Assembly (NCBI RefSeq): GCF_043290135.1
Contig: NC_134704.1
Span: forward strand, 9,481,501 to 9,545,500
From: Rhipicephalus microplus
Lineage: Eukaryota > Arthropoda > Arachnida > Ixodida > Ixodidae
DNA length: 64,000 nt
Direction of reading: 5' to 3'
A model generated the notes under the pieces. The model saw only the letters and a list, made by a program, of their open reading frames with translations. It ran no database searches and had not been told where the DNA came from. Below, piece after piece: positions 48,547 through 60,935 of the stretch. Position 1 is the first letter of the stretch; every line of letters starts with the position of its first letter. A program made the position numbers and the translations under genes.

Positions 48547-49415
48547 AACTTCGCTATTTTGTGGTATCCGAGCCCACGCGTCAGCGCAGTATACATACAC
48601 ACCGACTACAGCCTTTCACTATAGTGAACAGAACTAACTATTGGGAATCGCTGTATGCAAGTGAGTTGGCGTCGTTCGAGGCTCGACGTGTTGTGACACT
48701 GAGTCCTTGGGTGTTCCAGCACGACCGCCACCACGGAAACAGTCATCTGGCCCTTGCGCGCCAGAGCTGAGAACTCGAGCCAGCGCCTGATTTTTTATTA
48801 CTTTTATTTGTGGAGAATCAGCTCACTCGCCTTGCAAACGAGCCCTCTTGTGCCACGACGGAACGCAAATGAGCTTGTCGCAACCGCGTTTTCCGGCATG
48901 TAGCACGCACCGACTGACTCTACAGCGCTCGAGACGTGGAAGCTTTCTGCTAAGCCTTTTTTGAAACCTGGTGCATATGTAGATGCAATGCTGGGATAAC
49001 TGCGCATATACTCATGCTAAGCTATGTATAGTGTGGATGCTTTCTGCAGTAGCTGAGTGGGGTGGGAGAGGGGGTGAAGGTTGACGGACAGGAAGGAAAT
49101 GCTTCAGATTTTAATGGTCTTGTATGTGTGTGCACGTATACCGCTGTAAATAGAGCGAGCTGGTAGTCTGACTTCGTCGAATTCACAATAATGTCGAGCA
49201 AGTCTGTGATCGAATATGTTTCATTTTGAGCGTGTTGTAGCTAGCCGCATCGGATACAGAAAACAAACTCACACTAAAGCTTATATAACTTGCTTGAACG
49301 AAAGGCAGATATTGTATACACCACCTTTTTTTTTGTAGAACAGCCGTGCGAAGCCGATCGCTCATCAACAAAGTCTTCCGGTGTGTCACGCTTAACTTCT
49401 GTATGAAAGTGGGCG
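48539..49415. other. No recognisable feature
   Basis: No supported gene or repeat. Confidence 0.45.
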
Positions 49416-49418
49416 GGA

Positions 49419-49610
49419 GATTACTTCCGCTGAAGCTCAGTTGGTAGATAGTCGTACGCGTTACTCGAACGCTGAAGGTCCAGCCCCTGCCAGCGGAAAG
49501 TTATTTTTCCCGCTTTTATTTTTTGACGTTAATCTTACAATTACTACAAATAACAGCGCCTTCACTTCACTTGTCCTCATTGTGCGTTAGTTTTCGTTAT
49601 AACTGTGTCT
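49419..49610 (+). mobile_element. tRNA-derived SINE, third family
   Basis: The tRNA-like head has paired ends TTCCGCTG/CAGCGGAA, A box AGCTCAGTTGGTAGA and a degenerate B box (GGTCCAGCCCC). A T-rich body follows (TTTTTGACGTTAATCTTAC). The anticodon loop lacks the invariant T33, so it is not a functional tRNA. Confidence 0.6.
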
Positions 49611-50071
<461 letters not shown>

Positions 50072-50405
50072 CACGGTGGTTAACCAGAAAGCAAGCGTCT
50101 GGTTTGCTACCCTGCATTCGGGAAAGGAAATAGGAGGCAGAAAAGTACAGAACAGGGAGTGAGAGATAGAGAGCGGGGACGGAAGCGAAAAATTGGCGGA
50201 CCCTTAAGGTTCGCCTTTATTAGTCGAAAGCAATAGCAAAATCCGGGTCCTAGTGCACCCTTCGACCTCTAAGTGCATACTTATTCGTATGGTTTGTTAC
50301 ATAAACACGCATGCACACAAACACGCACACAGTAGATAAGATTAGATCACACTATTATCGCCGAATGGACACGTTTTCGTCGTGACACCTGTCAAACAAA
50401 ATGCG

Positions 50406-50833
50406 TTAAAGGGGCTCTGAAACACTTTTTCAAGTAACCATGGAATGAATTCAGTAGAAGAGCTTATTGCCTCACGAATTCAACGCCGCAAAAATTTTAA
50501 GAATCCATCCAGTGCTAGTGGAGTTACCCAGGTTTGTCGCATGCTGCAATTGCATTATCTCTTCTGTCGTCCCGACAAAAGCGCTGGAAGCTAAGCAGGG
50601 AGGAGTGGCAGGGCAAAGAAACAACCACGCCTCGTGACCTTGAGCACTTTTTTTTTTCTTCGAATGCGCAGCTCTTTCAGTGTGATCGTGCGCGAACTTG
50701 TGGACAAGTAGCGGCCTCCCATGGCTATCTCGGTAACTTGACCTTTCGGTCACAGACCCACAGACGATTTCTCGCTCGCAGAAAACGGGGCCGACGCCGG
50801 TGGCGGGTGTTCTGCGAAACGAGGGCTCTTTAA
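50406..50833. mobile_element. Probable MITE with TTAA target duplication
   Basis: A 428-bp segment starting TTAAAGGGGCTCTG and ending, on the other strand, TTAAAGAGCCCT, flanked by GCG and CGC. TTAA duplication suggests a piggyBac- or Kolobok-type mobiliser. A related start (AAGGGGCTTTCCAACACTTT) occurs at 53299, supporting a family. No transposase is encoded. Confidence 0.5.
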
Positions 50834-50869
50834 CGCTATAGCGTTAAAACACACAAACACACTAAAACG

Positions 50870-51430
50870 TCACAAACGTTCGACGAGGTGGGTCGATCGC
50901 AGAAACTTCAGGTGGGCATGCGTCGCTTTTCGGCATGAAGCTCGATCTTTCCGGCATTCCAAAATTAATTTTTTCGAAAACAGCTGGTCGTTGAGGCGTG
51001 CAAACACTGCTGACATGGACTGTCTCTGACAGTTGTACTGAGGGCACCTACACAAATTATGTTCGATGGTTTCATCAGCGCCGCAACAATCACACGCAGC
51101 ACTGTCTGCCCATTCGATGCGGCAAGCAAAGGCGTTCGTGTAAGACACCCCAAGCCACATACTGCAGATAATGGTTGTCCCAGAACTGGATAACCCAGAT
51201 GGAATGGAAAGTCGTAGGTATGGGTCCAGACGGTAAAAACGGGTGTGTAGAAATCCGGATGTCTTTCATAGACCTGGTGACATCGTGCGCGAGCGTATTA
51301 ATCCTTGCTGCTACGTCGCTTCTTGACGATGGAATGGGATCAATCAGGCCATTTTCGCGAGCGTTCTTTGCTGCATCGTCGGCATGCTCGTTATCGATGA
51401 TTCCGCAATGGCCTGGTAATCATTGAAAAG
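50870..51430 (-). pseudogene. I-group LINE RNase H C terminus and Cys/His motif
   Basis: The minus strand reads LPGHCGIIDNEHADDAAKNA after an in-frame stop, then a frame change, then CDCCGADETIEHNLCRCPQY to the terminal residues THLVERL. Motif order and residues parallel the C terminus of the 9.7-15.2 kb element (CDVCGTDENIEHLLC), so the two are related families. RT and endonuclease are absent. Confidence 0.75.
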
Positions 51431-51459
51431 TTGCATCATGTCCTTTCTGTAGTCTTGCT

Positions 51460-53290
51460 ATATGTAGATAGACACGCACAGATATATGTGATATAAGCGT
51501 AATGACCATCCGGAAAAAATTCTGCTTCCACCACTGGTACCAAGTCCAGCCGTGTAATACAGCCTCGCCGTAGAAGCGTTACCTCTAGGATAGTGGCCGG
51601 CTGCTTTTCTAGCCCATAAAGATATATGATGGAGAGACCGCCGATGAACGAAAAAATTTTCCAGAGATTCAGTAAAGCCGCGTGACCGAGATTGTCACAG
51701 TTATGGTGCGGAGGGAAGGGAGAGACAGCCAGGACGTAGCCCGGTCTTCTTTATATACGACTGCGCGTGGAAGGTATCGCACAAAAGATGCAGCTCCGCT
51801 TCGCGGCGCTTGCCTATTCGTTTAGGGGGGTCGCATTGAAAGCGAACAAAGCGGGCCCCCGGCTGGCCGAGGGAGGCGCAGCCGGTGAGGGAAAAGTGCT
51901 CGCTGGGGTTGACATTGCCCCCTCGGCAGCCCTCGCAGGGCTTTCTTGCAGGGGGTGATTCCGGTTCAGTCTTGACAATGGGAACACTGTGCCCGATAAT
52001 AGGAATGGCAGGCCGAATGCGAGAAAGGAAAAACAGAACAAACACATCGGAAAATTTGATCCGTCTATTTCCGCTTGCTTGCTGCGAGAATGATAATGCT
52101 AAATATGAAGAAGTGCGGAGGATTGAATAGACAGGCAAGAAATAAGAACGTGTTCTGGGCAAAGAGGGCTGCAAGCTTGCACTGGTCTGATTTATATTTA
52201 TTGTTTTATTTCTTCTTCAATAGACTGTACCTGTGAAACCGTCGGCCCCCGCCATCCATGAACCTAAACCAGCCATTGTGTGCTACGCTTTAAACGATTG
52301 TGCTCCTGAAATGGCAAGACGGGCTCTATACCACGCGCTTTCGTGTGTCCACCGTTTCTCAGATCATTTTAACAATAACATCCCTTCTACTTTCTGGGAT
52401 GAGATGCTAGTGGTATGACGAAAAGGTTCCCCCAGGAATGGTATGTGCTTGCAAGCGCCGTTTGTTGAACCAGCAACGCACTCGCGGAGACCAGGAAAGA
52501 CATGGCAAACGTTTAATAGGCCGAGCAGAAAAGCAGAAAGAACCATGACTTTGTTTGTGTGTTTAGTTAGCACCTCATATTTTATCATGAATTGAGCACT
52601 ATTTGCACTGTCAGGACTTATACGACACTGTTGTCCTGACATCATTATCAGTGTCGATAGAATTCTGTTCGCTATGCGACACAGCTTCATGGTGCCATAT
52701 AGTAGCGTCGTAAACGTCTGAAATCTTTAAAAAGAATTGCCGGAGAAGTGCTAAATTTGACAATTTACTACGTGCAGTTTACACTCATTGCTACTGCGTT
52801 CCTCATATGTATTTTTATTTAATAATGCATTTTTTACTGAATGTAGCCACTATATGTAGAAATCGTGCCGTATGTTTTATTGTGTTAAAGGCAAGTCTAC
52901 CTGAAATGGAGCCTGGAAACGCCGAAAAGGTTGATAATGTTGCAGTCCTAAGAAATCACGCCTCATTTTTTTGATCAACCCATTAAAGCGCTCGTATGAT
53001 TGTATTGTGAAAGAAAGCAGTAGTGTTGCGTCACAAATTTGTATGATTTTTTTACGTCCTCTCACACTTGGTCGCTAAGAGCGCCGACGTTTTTTGCGTA
53101 TTAAATATCTCTCCCTCCATCCAAGTAACCAAGCATGTTTGCTTTTTATGGTATTTTAGTGGGAGGTGACTTCGTAATGTTACTTTTCTTGAAGTAAAAA
53201 TTTTCTTCGAGGCTATCAACAGCAGATACGAAGTGCGAGAAAGAGTTACTTTTGATGTAGCCTTTCCCAGCAATACTAAAACGCCACGTG
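51460..53290. other. Unrecognised sequence, about 1.8 kb
   Basis: 51690-52050 is GC-rich, with long open frames on both strands (up to 157 aa minus) but no recognisable domain. The remainder is AT-rich. Confidence 0.4.
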
Positions 53291-53296
53291 ACGTAC

Positions 53297-53460
53297 GTCA
53301 AGGGGCTTTCCAACACTTTCTCAAGTGATCATGCATTGGCTTCGCTATAGCAGTTAATTGCGTCATTAATCAACTACCGCATGATTTTTTAGAGTTTGTC
53401 GACTACGAGTGGGGTTACAGAGATTCGTACTAAACACATTCTCGTTTCGAGCGAGCGTCT
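53297..53460. repeat. Copy of the AAGGGGCT... repeat (relative of the 50406 MITE)
   Basis: AAGGGGCTTTCCAACACTTT at 53299 and CTCAAGT, then GAGTGGGGTTACAGAGA, parallel 50410-50530 (AAGGGGCTCTGAAACACTTT, then AGTGGAGTTACCCAGG). The TTAA is not preserved. Confidence 0.55.
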
Positions 53461-53479
53461 ACGGTGGTGATGTTACGGT

Positions 53480-53690
53480 TACGGTGCTCGGTCTGACCCG
53501 ATGGTTGCGGGCGCGATCCCCTCAGCAGTAATTGCATTTCGCGGGAAGTGAAGTGCTAGAGGCCTGTGTAATGTTTGACGTCAGTGCACGTTAAAGAACA
53601 ATGGATGGTCTAAATGTCCGGAGCTCCTCTCATATTCACTTTACGTCTCCTCTGGTAATCATATCGTAGTGTTGACGCGTTAAACTCCAG
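53480..53690 (+). mobile_element. Ruka-like SINE, diverged
   Basis: Recognisable order: GGTGCTCGG...CTGACCC, GAAGTGCTAGAGGCC, CAGTGCACGTTAAAGAAC, GTCCGGAGCTCCTC and GACGCGTTAAAC. The head is degenerate and no TSD was found. Confidence 0.75.
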
Positions 53691-56600
53691 AAAGAAAAGG
53701 CAAACTAGCAGTGCTGGTTTAGCTTTACACGTATCATTGCTTCACCTTACCTTTACATTAAAATGACCAAATGAGAACACGAATACTGTTTGATACTGTG
53801 TGAAGATCTCTAATATAACAATCGCCATTAAGCCCTCCTCGAACTCCAGTGAAGGCAAATTGATGACCACGCTGTAATCAAGCTGCACACTGGACTTCCC
53901 AGATTCTAAGCTATATTTAGGCAAGAACGCTAAAGAACTCGCATTTAAATGATGGGCTCTTTTTATAGAAGCAGAAATGATATTCAAGTATCACTGGTGT
54001 TTTTTTTTCTTGTTTTTTTTTTGGTGGGAGACGCACGCGCGCCCTCTCGGACGGACTGCTAGTCTGATCACTGAGGTCAATAGAGACCGGAACTTCTTGG
54101 CTCGGGATTAGTTCGGAAGGCGTTGGGGGACAGCTCGGCAAAATACGGCGAGGCAATGGAAGCGTCGTAAAGCGCCGGTCTCGTCGGCCCATTTTTACGG
54201 CCGGCCGATGGGCTGCGGTCGACAAGGCGGGGCCCCACTTCCGTGGTCACGCTTTGCTCGACACGTTTCATTTTCACTGTCTTTCTTTCTTTCTCTCTTA
54301 GTCCATCAGGCACATTTTTATCTTTCCTTTTTTACTCTGCAGCGGTTGTCTCTCCATGCTGGGTGTAGCTAAACCTGTGCAGTACAGAGTAAGGCTTCCG
54401 TAGAACGCTGAAGTTTTGTGGTTACGAAGTCCTTGGTTCTTGGTTCCTTGGAGATACATGAAATTACAAGATGGCCTCTCTAATGCACACAAAAGTGAAC
54501 CTGCATCACAAACACTTGGGAACAGAGTTCTAAACAATGTCATTTCTGAAGCACTCCTGTGAAAAAAAAAAACACCACTTTTATGGCGTTCGACCAATGA
54601 GTTTTCACTTCATTGGTAAGAGAAAATGTATACCTAGATTCGTTTATTAGTTACGAGACAATCATATAGTTTGTATGGCTTAGATTTCTTTTTGTGATGG
54701 GCTTTCATGCTAATGCTCCTGGTGCACGTGCTCAAACAGAAAGGCAAGAACATAGGACAGGGCATGTCAAAAGCAGCACGACGAAAGTTTTAGTTTGAAT
54801 TAAATAGTGTGCAAGAAAAATTTACTATTGTACTTACATGTACATTTTTATACTATAACACTCAAGAACCATTTGACTATCAATCAATATCAATCAAAGC
54901 CGGTGAACTATCAACCAAAGCCGGTGAAAACCGTATAGCTAAAGTATCGCAGCCAATTTCTTTATAGTAAATTTGCCCGGTATGCACCATTCACGTTGCC
55001 CTATTATTTTTACGCCTTGCTGTTCACTGCCTTGAGCATGGGCTGCGTTTTAGGAAACACCGAAGGATGAGCGAAAGTATAACGACGAGAGGCTCAGGGC
55101 ATAAAGTTGAGCAAAATTTAACAGCGTCGTGTTAGTAACGGTGTTAAGAGAGCTCTTGCTGTGGTCGACCGTAGTTGCCATGACAACACGTGGTGTGGCC
55201 TGAGAGGCAATAGTGGCCGGTAAGCATACGCGCACGTAGCGTTCACTGAGCAGCATTCTTTCAGAATGCGAGCAATTGAAGCAAACTGTGTGCGAGACAG
55301 CACGCAAAGGGGGAAAAAAGGAGTGCGAATGTGTCAGGATTAAAAAAATAAATAAATAAATAATGAGCGATGCAACAAAACAGAGAGATAAAAAGAAAAT
55401 GAAATGTAGACAGAAAGTATACAGTAACTGTAACAAGTGCCAGTGAGAGCATCAATAAACTAAGAGAAAAAAGTGACAAAAAGGCGCTAGGGTTTTGCAA
55501 ATTTGATGTCAGAGGCGATGAGATGGCGCTGCTTTTGCCTTTGTTGTCGGAACACACGCGCTCGCCATATACCTCCTGGCGTGCTTTATTAGTTGGCACT
55601 TCTCGCGTGCATGTGTAATGGCCGTTCGAGCGTGTTTGCTAATAGAATGCCTTCCGAGAGCGTGAAAAAAAGAGAACAACGAGAAAAAAAGAGTACAAAA
55701 TGAGAGTGGGGTTTACGAATTGTCGTTTTTCTTTTTCCTTTACACCTCAAGAACGTCAGCTAATGACGTCTTGCATTGTGGCGTGGCGCCGTTGTGACAG
55801 TTTTCGGGAGATGGAAAAGGTGACATGGGGTGAGCTTCTCATGGAAACACGCTGGTCGTGAAGTAACTATGAGTTCACGAGTTGAAATCTGGTCACCGCG
55901 TTTTCTTCCTTTTGTAACGTACTGACTTCAGCGTAACACGTTTTATTTATTATTTTTGCGATTTAAACTCTACACTCTCGTTACATTCGAATACCGATAT
56001 AACTCACCGCATTACTCTATTGACTCCATTGTAACGTGACCATAATTGTAACGGGAGCATGCAGTGAATCAATGAAAGGTCACTGCTCGTGGGGCAATCG
56101 TAGTCGGATTACAATTGTGTAAATACGGTCATGTCATAAAGAGCAACCTGACCATGTGACCAAATCACTGCGTTAGGTGGCGTGTCACGTGGTGTGTTAA
56201 TCCCCACGTGAGCGTAAAACGATGTTGGTAGTAATCTCGCACGCAAATAGCCGAAGAATTTATCGCAGTGAAGTCGCGGAGGGATAATTTGCTGTCCAGC
56301 ACCATTCGTTTTTATGTTCAATTGATGTGTCTATAAGTAAAACGGATTATAGGATGTTTCCTTTGTGTTTTGCTTTTATCTGCTACATTATGCAGCTCTG
56401 ACCGACGAAGTTGGAGCCTCCTCGCATCCGTACTGCATTGAAAGTTAGCTCCAAACAGTTACTCACTGTTTCGACATAATTAGGTAATGTATTTATAACA
56501 CGTATGAAATCTCATACGTGTAAAAGCATGTGACCCTCGTTTATTTGCACTTTTCTCACCAGATTTTAATAATTTCAGCACCACAATTTCTCCACAGACC

Positions 56601-56990
56601 TCCGTCCTTCCACCTAGGCATGAAACAGTAACCACGATGTGCTTGAAGTACAACGAAGTGCCTAAATTCAAGATGCAGTTCTAACATGCCATTTCATCAC
56701 ATAATGTTTATAAAGTATTTGTTATTGAAATCCAACTGTGTATGGCGGCATCTTCCTGAGACTAAAATACAAGACGCAATAAATATTCATGCTGACATAT
56801 ATAATCCCTATATATGTCACATATATATGGCCGATATATGGTGAACACATATATGACACGTCTTCCTGTGTGTATGCCGGCACCAAAGCATTTATCTCAA
56901 GCTTCCTAAAGAAGACTATGCCGGAAAGTGACAGTAAGAGTGGTTGGAAGGCAATGCTTACTAAATATGCATTTGGTACGGGGTTCTGAA
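53691..56990. other. Unrecognised sequence, about 3.3 kb
   Basis: No supported gene. ATCAA(T/C)CAAAGCCGGTGAA occurs twice in tandem near 54887-54927. A short AAAT repeat lies at 55345-55365. The 112-128-aa minus ORFs near 55.0-55.6 kb are hydrophobic or Ser-rich low-complexity translations without family signature. Confidence 0.4.
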
Positions 56991-56994
56991 CTGC

Positions 56995-57210
56995 CCTACA
57001 CGCTCGACTGCTAACCCACAGATCACGGGGTCAAATCCCGGCCGCCATGGTGGCCCCGTTTTCGAAGAAAGCGAAAATACTTGAGGCCCGTGGACTAAGA
57101 GTTAGGTCACGTTAAAGAACCTCAGGTGGCCGAAAATTTCGGAGCCCTTCATTGCGGCGTCCCTCATAACCATATCGTTGTTTGGGAAATAAATCCAGCC
57201 AATATTTATT

Positions 57211-57216
<6 letters not shown>
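56995..57216 (+). mobile_element. Ruka-like SINE ending at a (TA)n array
   Basis: Head from CGCTCGACTGCTAACCC with a fair B box (GGTCAAATCCC), body (GAGTTAGGTCACGTTAAAGA, then GGCGTCCCTCAT) and an AT-rich tail running into TA repeat. The 5' end is truncated or diverged. Confidence 0.8.

Positions 57217-57290
<74 letters not shown>
57217..57290. repeat. (TA)n microsatellite
   Basis: About 74 bp of TA repeat at the SINE 3' end. Confidence 0.95.
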
Positions 57291-57292
<2 letters not shown>

Positions 57293-58780
57293 TTTTTGTA
57301 TGTGCGGGCACCACAGCCCTGATCCGAGGCTTCGAAAACTAGACTGCAAAGTAAATTAGTAGCAGGAGTCGTTAGAAGGCAATGTACCACGAAGAAGCAT
57401 TCGCTACGGAGTTCTTCTGACCGAACTTACTTTATGGACGCAGAAACAACCCTGCATACTGTTATTCTTATAAGCGTAAAAACAATTAAAAACACCAGCA
57501 GTTAACATCAAAAACAAGGATGCATTGTTTAAATGGATCGTTTAATTATAACCGTTTCTTTGTTAGTAAAAGCCGGCACAATTTGTTCCATCAGCAGCCG
57601 TCGTAGCTGTTTCTCTTGCAGGCCCGGCTTGCGCAAAGTGATAAGAAGGCGAGGCCCCAACGCGCACATTGAAGATTAACAATAAAAACAACGGGGCGAC
57701 ACAAATCGCAACAAGCGTGGTTGGTGCTTCCCGAGAAAAGGGGACTCCAGGGGAGCGTTTCCTGGCTGGAGGACATGTTCGGCTGGCTTCTAAAACATTC
57801 ACGAGGAAAGGAGCTTGCGCTGTTGAGTCTCTGTCGACGCGCATTTGCGGAAGTGGCCCTACTGCAGCGGCCCTACCGGAAAGTCGAGCACGAAAGATGG
57901 TGGCACTCCGGACGTCGCTGAGCGAGAGCGGAAGTGCGGGAGCGATACGGAAAATAATCTGCCCCGCGTGAGTGCATCTGAAAAGCACGAAAAAATAAAC
58001 TGCATGGAAAGGCAAGAATCATGCAGGAAAGGGTGTTTCTGCTTCACTGATGTATTGATGTTTTGTGGCGCAAGAACCAAACCTGGCCAAAGAGCATCAT
58101 GCCAGTTTGTGTAGGAGTGTCAATGAACCAGTTTCTGCTTCACTAACGTGAAACATGGTGAGGGTCGAAACATGCCGTGTTTTTAGATGGATTTCTTCAA
58201 TTAGGCAGTAGTGGTGCCAAGCCTGGTAGGAGGAATGCAGAGAAGGCTGATTACCCTACACTAACGTCGTCAAAAACAGCGCCGGAATCGCGCTTTACCT
58301 ATGGTATTCCTGTATGTTTTTCTTCTTGTACGTTTTCTTCTTCCCTACATACCCGGTTTCAGTTCCCCACGGCATGTACGGAATGGCGTTTCTCTTCCAC
58401 TAACATCGTAGGCTATTTGTTGAGCTAATTGTTGCCTTGTTTTTTTTTTTAGTGAATCAGTGGCAATTAGTGGTATTTACTCTATTTTCGGCTCATACCC
58501 GTTCATAAAAGACCGTGAACACACCGTGACGATAGGAGAAGCCGACAAGCAGAGACCCTATAAAGCCTTGAGTAAATAATCAACGTGGCACCAAACGGAC
58601 AACCACACAGAGAAAGAAACTTGACTCTTTATTCAATACATGCACCAACTAGCCCAACAGTGAGTTCTACCCTATAACGTGCTCCGCACCCAAAAGTGTG
58701 GGATGTTGATGAAAGTTGACTCTCACTTTGCGATGATAGATTTGTTTTTCTTCGACATATCTGTGTGTGTAGTGGCAAAT
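57291..58780. other. Unrecognised sequence, about 1.5 kb
   Basis: 57560-57990 is GC-rich with open frames on both strands (150 aa minus, 100 aa plus) but no identifiable domain. Nothing supported. Confidence 0.4.
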
Positions 58781-58789
58781 TACAATTAG

Positions 58790-58995
58790 GCATAAATAAT
58801 CAAACCAATAAACCATCAAGTCAATAAAAGCACACGGAACATTATTTTTAGTGTTTAATGTAGTTAATGACAATTATTAAAAATTGAAAGGAACTAAGGT
58901 GAATGAGAAGACACCCTTTCCGCCAGTGGGATCTGGACCCACTACTTCAAATTATGCATGAGATGTTCTGTCCACTGAGCTATGGTAGAGGGTAC
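58790..58995 (-). mobile_element. tRNA-derived SINE (same type as 49419-49610)
   Basis: The reverse strand has A box TAGCTCAGTGG and a B-box-like GGTCCAGATCCC, GGCGGAAAGGGTG after the head, and a T-rich body with CACTAAAAATAATGTTCC. The layout follows the 49.4 kb SINE but is better preserved at the A box. No TSD found. Confidence 0.6.
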
Positions 58996-59350
58996 TTCTG
59001 CGTCAACTTGATGTCGTAATGGCGTGCGCCTCGACTGTATGACCCCAGTGAATGTTTCCAAAGCGGACTGAGTTTTTTTTTTTTTTTGTTGTTGGTCATC
59101 AACACATTAAAGTAACTTTTTTAAATCTCAAATCTAAATGAAATGGTAGTGTCGTTATGTTTAGAGATGACACAACATGATTATTTTCTGACGAGGATCG
59201 CGAAATGTCCGAGCCAAAGAAATTATGCTATCTCAGGCATGATGTGAAAGAACAGATTGCCTCGCGTGCACTCTGTGCGAAGAACAGCGAACTTGAGTAA
59301 GGAAGCGTAATCGTAAGAGTGGTGTTGCCTGAGCGAGTTAGAGGTGCACC
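58996..59350. other. No recognisable feature
   Basis: Contains a T15 run near 59072. Nothing else supported. Confidence 0.45.
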
Positions 59351-59368
59351 TTCAAGAGGGTAGTGCTT

Positions 59369-59608
59369 AGTTGATTGATATGTGGGGTTCAACATCCCAA
59401 AACTACCATATGATTATAAGAGACGCCGTAGTAGAGGGCTCCAGAAATTCCGATCATCTCGGGTTCTTTAACATGCACCCAAATCTGAGCACACGGGCCT
59501 ACAGCATTTTCGTCTCCATTGAAAACGCAGCCGCCAATGCCAGAATTCGATCCCGCGACCTGCGGGTCAGCAACCGAGTACCTTAGCCACTAGACCACTG
59601 CGGCAGGG
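59369..59608 (-). mobile_element. Ruka-like SINE, full length, with perfect 16-bp TSD
   Basis: Minus-strand element: head with CAGTGGTCTAGTGGCTAAGG, B-box region GGGATCGAATTC, body through AGATTTGGGTGCATGTTAAA and a TCAA-type tail. CAAGAGGGTAGTGCTT flanks it exactly at 59353-59368 and 59609-59624. Confidence 0.92.
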
Positions 59609-59694
59609 CAAGAGGGTAGTGCTTGTGAACATGGAGAGTGGGTGGACACACGGATACATGGAATGACTGAGAGTTGCTAATTGTTTAATTAATG

Positions 59695-59773
59695 CAACCA
59701 CGATATGACTATGAGGGATTCCCTAGTGAAGGACTCTAAAATATTCGATCACCTGCGGTTCTTTACCGTGTGC
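59695..59773 (-). mobile_element. Ruka-like SINE fragment (3' body)
   Basis: ATATGACTATGAGGGATTCC and GTGAAGGACTCTAAAATATT, then GGTTCTTTACCGTG, match the antisense 3' body of the neighbouring SINE. The head is missing. Confidence 0.7.
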
Positions 59774-60830
59774 CTTAAAGGGCCAATCAACAGGCTCCGA
59801 AACGTGCAGGAAAAGCTCACGCATTTTTCCTGCGCGTAACCAACTTCCTTCCACGTGCAGTGACGTCAACATGGCGATCGGCCACGTGACGCAGCACGCA
59901 GCTCAATGAGTGGTCTAAGTTAGGTCTCAACAAAGAGTAATGAGGTCTCTTCAAATTGGCTTGCACTGCCTGCACTAGTTCTGAAAAGTGTCATGCTGTC
60001 GGACGGTTCCATGAGTATGATATCAAGTATGACTACAAGAGACTGTTTATACTGTGTAGAACACATCGATTTAGCGGTTTATTATTCAATTCTGTATTGT
60101 CGGCCTTCTATTTAAGTGCGTGCTGGGCCATAGAGCAAGAAAAAGCGATAAATGCCGGGGGTTCTTTGAGCAACAGAGCCACTTTTCGTCACACTATATC
60201 ATTACAAGACATGCAAGCTCCCTTGAATACATATTTGAAAACAGTCTTTTTAGAGGCTTCCTACCGCATCAGCTTCACGCTTTCGTAAAGACGAAGTGAG
60301 CGCGCTGCTTGCGCCTCGAACTGAATCTTTATTATTACTTCAACATTTCTACGATTCTTACTGCAGTCAACCACGGTGGATTTTTCTGCTCATATGAGAC
60401 ACACATGTAAAAAAAAAAATCGTCTTAATAGCTGCCGATCAGACACGGCTAAGATTACCCATTGGTGGCCCGAGCTTGACTCGACTGTTTGCACGCACGC
60501 CCTGAACAACACGCAGCATCGCCTGCTACAAGCTTGGGAGGAGGAAGGGGCGCACGTCATGCTGCGCCTCTCTGCATCTCCTTTTGAGCAAGTGCAGGCC
60601 GGTGGAGAACTCATGCAGCACTACGCTTGTACCGCGACAAAACGAGGAAGGCAGTGCAGAGCGCGCGCGCGGCACCAGTAAATCGAGGAGAAAGGTGCTG
60701 CACTCGTTGAACTGGTTCCGCCGGTGCAGCCAAATCGAAGAGACCTACGAAGTCAACGCCACCGGTCACCGAGTTGACGTCACTGCGCGTTGAAGGAGGT
60801 TGGACAGGCGTCCGATTGATGCGTTAGCTT
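59774..60830. mobile_element. Possible non-autonomous DNA element with inverted repeats
   Basis: Arms at 59840-59870 and 60773-60803 match in reverse complement at 28 of 31 positions (shared GCAGTGACGTCAAC). The left side begins TTAAAGGG at 59772, similar to the 50406 MITE. The interior (~0.9 kb) has no recognised domain. The outer ends are not clearly defined, so this may be two inverted copies of one repeat. Confidence 0.45.
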
Positions 60831-60887
60831 GCTTGGAGGCTGTAAAAAAAGTCGGAGTCTGTTGACTGGCGCTTTATTTTAAGCTCA

Positions 60888-60935
60888 CGAGCCTAAAGCA
60901 TTTTCGCCTCCATTGAAAATACTGTCGTGGAGCAC
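60888..60935 (-). mobile_element. Ruka-like SINE fragment
   Basis: GAGCCTAAAGCATTTTCGCC then TCCATTGAAAAT matches the antisense middle of the SINE body at 59500-59525. Confidence 0.6.

Larger units (their letters stand above)
50075..51450 (-). mobile_element. I-group LINE 3' portion, 5'-truncated, interrupted by a MITE
   Basis: The RNase H end and Cys/His C terminus (51430-50870) continue into noncoding sequence, interrupted at 50406-50833 by a TTAA-flanked element. The 3' UTR module at 50088-50125 (GGTTAACCAGAAAGCAAGCG, then TTTGCTACCCTGCA) matches 9790-9830 of the full-length I-group element. Assigning the whole 50075-50405 stretch to this same copy is inference; it could be a separate short insertion. 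Confidence 0.6.
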
